From Synechococcales cyanobacterium PMM_0073 (GTDB lineage Bacteria; Cyanobacteriota; Cyanobacteriia; Elainellales; Elainellaceae), in contig CASBQH010000396.1 of the NCBI GenBank assembly GCA_949127695.1, positions 1-8,177 of the forward strand: 8,177 nt of DNA. The letters are read 5' to 3'. Each line of letters opens with the position of its first letter. The stretch's first letter is position 1. This document shows positions 6,598 through 8,177 of the stretch, piece by piece. Both the position numbers and the translations under genes were made by a program. Under the pieces are notes generated by a model that saw nothing but the letters and a program-made list of their open reading frames with translations, was not told where the DNA came from and did not search any database.

Positions 6598-6645
6598 TTG
6601 CCTAGCGGTGACGCCAGGTTTTCTAATTCGATAAACTGGGTTTAT
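6598..6645 (+). promoter_or_regulatory. ArsR-gene promoter and palindrome over its start codon
   Basis: TTGCCT (6598-6603) and TCTAAT (6622-6627) form a candidate promoter with an 18-bp spacer. Just downstream, ATAAAC-TGG-GTTTAT (6631-6645) is a palindrome of six-base arms that runs into the ATG at 6644. It could be the autoregulatory operator. The start region has no good Shine-Dalgarno, so transcription beginning near 6634 would leave a very short leader. Confidence 0.4.
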
Positions 6646-6973
6646 GAGACTGGTTTTTCATCCTGATCAAAAAGATATTTCGCTAGCAGGCGTTCTGTAT
6701 GCGCTTGGCGATCCGGTGCGGCTAGAGATCGTCAAATCTCTCTCGGAGCAGGGCGAGCTGTCCTGTGCGGCGCTCGACTGCGAAGTGCCCAAATCCACGA
6801 TGTCTCATCATCTGCGCGTGCTGCGCGAGGCGGGCGTGTTATTTTGTCGCAAAGAAGGCACACAGCATTTGAACTCGCTGCGGCAGTCTGATCTGGACGC
6901 GCTGTTTCCTGGACTGCTTGAGGTAGTGCTGCGCTCAGTTGGGCAGGTTTCTTGTCCGCTGCGGCTGCGCTAG
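6644..6973 (+). CDS. ArsR/SmtB-family winged-helix regulator
   Basis: A 109-residue repressor-type protein. It opens with FHPDQKDISLAGVLYALGDPVRLEIVK, the usual ArsR helix 1-2 signature (LGDPVRL). The HTH covers about residues 38-63 (ELSCAALDCEVPKSTMSHHLRVLREAGV), the wing follows (CRKEGTQHLNSLR), and the end has FPGLLEVVL. The canonical metal motif ELCVCDL is not present. Cys41, Cys46, Cys68 and Cys104 are spread out, so thiol or redox sensing is conceivable but unproven. The gene diverges from trxA across a 172-bp region with two palindromes, and autoregulation plus control of trxA is the simplest guess. ATG 6644 is used although no clear Shine-Dalgarno precedes it. Family certain, effector unknown. 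Confidence 0.9.
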   Translation: MRLVFHPDQKDISLAGVLYALGDPVRLEIVKSLSEQGELSCAALDCEVPKSTMSHHLRVLREAGVLFCRKEGTQHLNSLRQSDLDALFPGLLEVVLRSVGQVSCPLRLR

Positions 6974-6982
6974 CTACGCCAG

Positions 6983-7013
6983 AAAAAAGTCAGCCGCCGC
7001 AGCCACTGGCGCT
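6983..7013 (-). terminator. Intrinsic terminator of the exported-protein gene
   Basis: On the minus strand AGCGCC (complement of 7008-7013) pairs with GGCGGCT (complement of 6992-6998) with one bulged G and a nine-base loop. TTTTTT (complement of 6983-6988) follows three bases later. It lies 43 bases beyond the stop of the gene at 7056-7724. It also sits ten bases after the ArsR stop, where the plus strand offers no T tract. Confidence 0.65.
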
Positions 7014-7032
7014 CTCATACTGGCGCTCTCAC
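7005..7032. repeat. Two 14-bp direct repeats ACTGGCGCTCTCA(T/C)
   Basis: Adjacent copies at 7005-7018 and 7019-7032 are identical except for the last base. The first supplies one arm of the terminator at 6983-7013. A weak GCGC/GCGC stem enclosing ACAAATTTGT follows at 7023-7047. Confidence 0.7.
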
Positions 7033-7055
7033 AAATTTGTCAGGCGCGCTTCTGC

Positions 7056-7724
7056 CTACTTCAGCGCCGCAATTGCCGACTTAATCTCTTCAAGCGCCTG
7101 AGTCAGCGTGGCCATTTGAGCATCATACTGAGCCGGAACAAAGACGCCCTTACCGCTAGCCGCTTTGGTGGTGCTATCGGCCAGACCGCTGATCAGCTTT
7201 GAGGTCTGCTTAAAGCTCTGCTTCAGGGTAGAAACTGAGCCGTGAGTCTGGGTTTTCAGGTCAGTCTCAGCTGCTTTGAGCGCGGTTTTGAAGGTATCTT
7301 CAGCCAGATCGACTGTTTTCTCATACTGCTTGTCCGCGACTTCAGCCTTAGCAATCCAGTCGCTAAAGGTCTGGGTAAAAGTCTTGAGCGCTTGCTGCTT
7401 AGTGGTCAGCTCACTTTGCAGCGCCATTTTGCTGGTCAGATCGGGGGCTGCGCCCACTTCAGCGACCTGATCGGGCAGTCCTTCAAGCAGTCCCTTAATA
7501 TCGTCAAATCCGGCCAGCAGCTCGTCAGCTTCTGTTGACAGGTCGCCAAACACCGAGCGGGCGTCCGTTACGGTCTTCGCAAACTCCTGAGCCGCAGTTA
7601 CAATGCCGAGATCCTCGGCCTGCGCTGCTTCGCTCCACAGCGGCGAAACCACAATTAGCAGGGCTACCAATAGGGCGACCGTCACTTTTTGTAACTGGTT
7701 CTGCCAACGTTTCAGTTGTTTCAT
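7056..7724 (-). CDS. Exported helical protein of unknown function
   Basis: I do not recognise this 222-residue protein. It begins with a clear signal peptide: a basic stretch MKQLKRWQNQLQK, a hydrophobic core VTVALLVALLIVV, and a likely cleavage site AQA-ED after residue 36. There is no cysteine, so it is not a lipoprotein. The mature part is Ala/Lys/Asp/Thr-rich and predicted by eye to be almost entirely helical, with heptad-like stretches around 100-160 (KTVDLAEDTFKTALKAAETD) and 200-222, and a probable turn at GKGVFVPAQY (191-200). A periplasmic or thylakoid-lumen location follows from the signal. ATG 7724 is chosen because the signal peptide starts there; an open frame to 7970 adds 82 residues with no recognisable domain. 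No Shine-Dalgarno is seen. It is monocistronic with its own terminator. Confidence 0.78.
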   Translation of the reverse strand: MKQLKRWQNQLQKVTVALLVALLIVVSPLWSEAAQAEDLGIVTAAQEFAKTVTDARSVFGDLSTEADELLAGFDDIKGLLEGLPDQVAEVGAAPDLTSKMALQSELTTKQQALKTFTQTFSDWIAKAEVADKQYEKTVDLAEDTFKTALKAAETDLKTQTHGSVSTLKQSFKQTSKLISGLADSTTKAASGKGVFVPAQYDAQMATLTQALEEIKSAIAALK

Positions 7725-7909
7725 CGATTCAGGGGAGTGTGTTTTTAGATTTTCAGGAAGAATTTTATCATATTGCTGCAAACCCGTAGAGCTGGCTCTG
7801 CTACAAATGCGTCGCCCCAGCCGGAACTTTGCGCCAAGCCGATCGACTAAGATCAGAGGAGCGCTGATTTTTAGGACTCGCTTCCTTCTCTTCATTTGGA
7901 ATCCCTGGC

Positions 7910-8177
7910 ATGTCTGGCTTTGGTTTCGGCTTTTATAGCTTTTCTGACTCTGACCGCTCTTCAGACTCAAACGGCTCTTTCAATAACGCGCAGTTCGTCG
8001 GCAAGTTGCGCTCTGATCTAGATATTTCAGGCAGCGTTGGCAGCTACAGCTACTACGGCATTGGCCTGGGCTATTACAGCGACTACAACGACTATTTCGA
8101 GTTTGAACTCACCGACGATCGCAACGTCGTGATCAAAAGCGACGAAACCGACGTGACCGTGCGGCTCTACGACGACC
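7910..8177 (+). CDS. PPC-domain protein, N-terminal part
   Basis: The window ends after 89 codons. The start MSGFGFGFYSFSDSD is Gly/Phe/Ser-rich with no signal peptide. A pre-peptidase C-terminal-like (PPC) beta domain begins near residue 22: FVGKLRSDLDISGSVGS, then DYNDYFEFELTDDRNVVI, then DVTVRLYDD, matching the family pattern of a Gly/Leu strand, an Asp-Tyr-Phe strand and a terminal LYD. In cyanobacteria such domains commonly occur in large, Ca-binding, type-I-secreted or surface proteins, but the rest lies outside. ATG 7910 is the only start after the in-frame TGA at 7865. The Shine-Dalgarno is weak (TTTGGA). The 185 bp upstream (7725-7909) holds both divergent promoters, but I could not define a convincing pair of hexamers. 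It also contains the small inverted repeat AGAGC-TG-GCTCT. Confidence 0.8.
   Translation, partial: MSGFGFGFYSFSDSDRSSDSNGSFNNAQFVGKLRSDLDISGSVGSYSYYGIGLGYYSDYNDYFEFELTDDRNVVIKSDETDVTVRLYDD

Noticed and set aside
7725..7970. 82-residue N-terminal extension of the exported protein
   Set aside because: It would bury the signal peptide in the interior, has no recognisable domain, and overlaps the divergent PPC gene start.

Overview
The window looks like chromosome from a cyanobacterium. The strongest evidence is an m-type thioredoxin whose C-terminal half is close to what I remember of cyanobacterial TrxA. A cyanobacterial-sized glycogen phosphorylase and the start of a Ser/Asp/Gly-rich pre-peptidase C-terminal (PPC) domain protein, a style common in cyanobacteria, agree with this. 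Genus-level placement is not possible by eye.

Layout. Positions 8-171 hold four tandem units with an exact 41-bp period, each starting with an imperfect palindrome of about 22 bp. They lead directly into an AT-rich DinB-fold gene (181-720, TTG start). A short GC-rich gap carries the terminator of glgP, which runs on the minus strand (904-3444). Divergent from glgP is a tight three-gene operon (3717-5871): an adducin-like class II aldolase, a FadR/FCD-type GntR regulator overlapping it by one base, and a type II haloacid-dehalogenase-like HAD protein 14 bp later. A perfect 12-bp-arm hairpin follows the operon and overlaps a doubtful small minus-strand ORF. Next come trxA (6148-6471, minus) and a divergent ArsR-type repressor (6644-6973, plus). 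Their shared 172-bp promoter region is crowded with palindromes and a 10-bp triple repeat. A minus-strand gene for an exported, helical protein of unknown function (7056-7724) has its own terminator. The plus-strand PPC-domain gene (7910 onward) is cut by the window end.

How the parts fit. GlgP releases glucose-1-phosphate from glycogen. The aldolase-GntR-HAD cluster looks like a small self-regulated module for an unidentified metabolite: a GntR-like palindrome overlaps the -35 of its promoter, and both enzymes depart from the textbook active sites of their families. Thioredoxin and the ArsR regulator share a promoter region and may be co-controlled.

The least explained elements are the 41-bp palindromic array, the aldolase-GntR-HAD module with its operator, and the palindromes around the trxA and arsR starts. 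No tRNA, rRNA, CRISPR array, transposase or integrase gene was seen.
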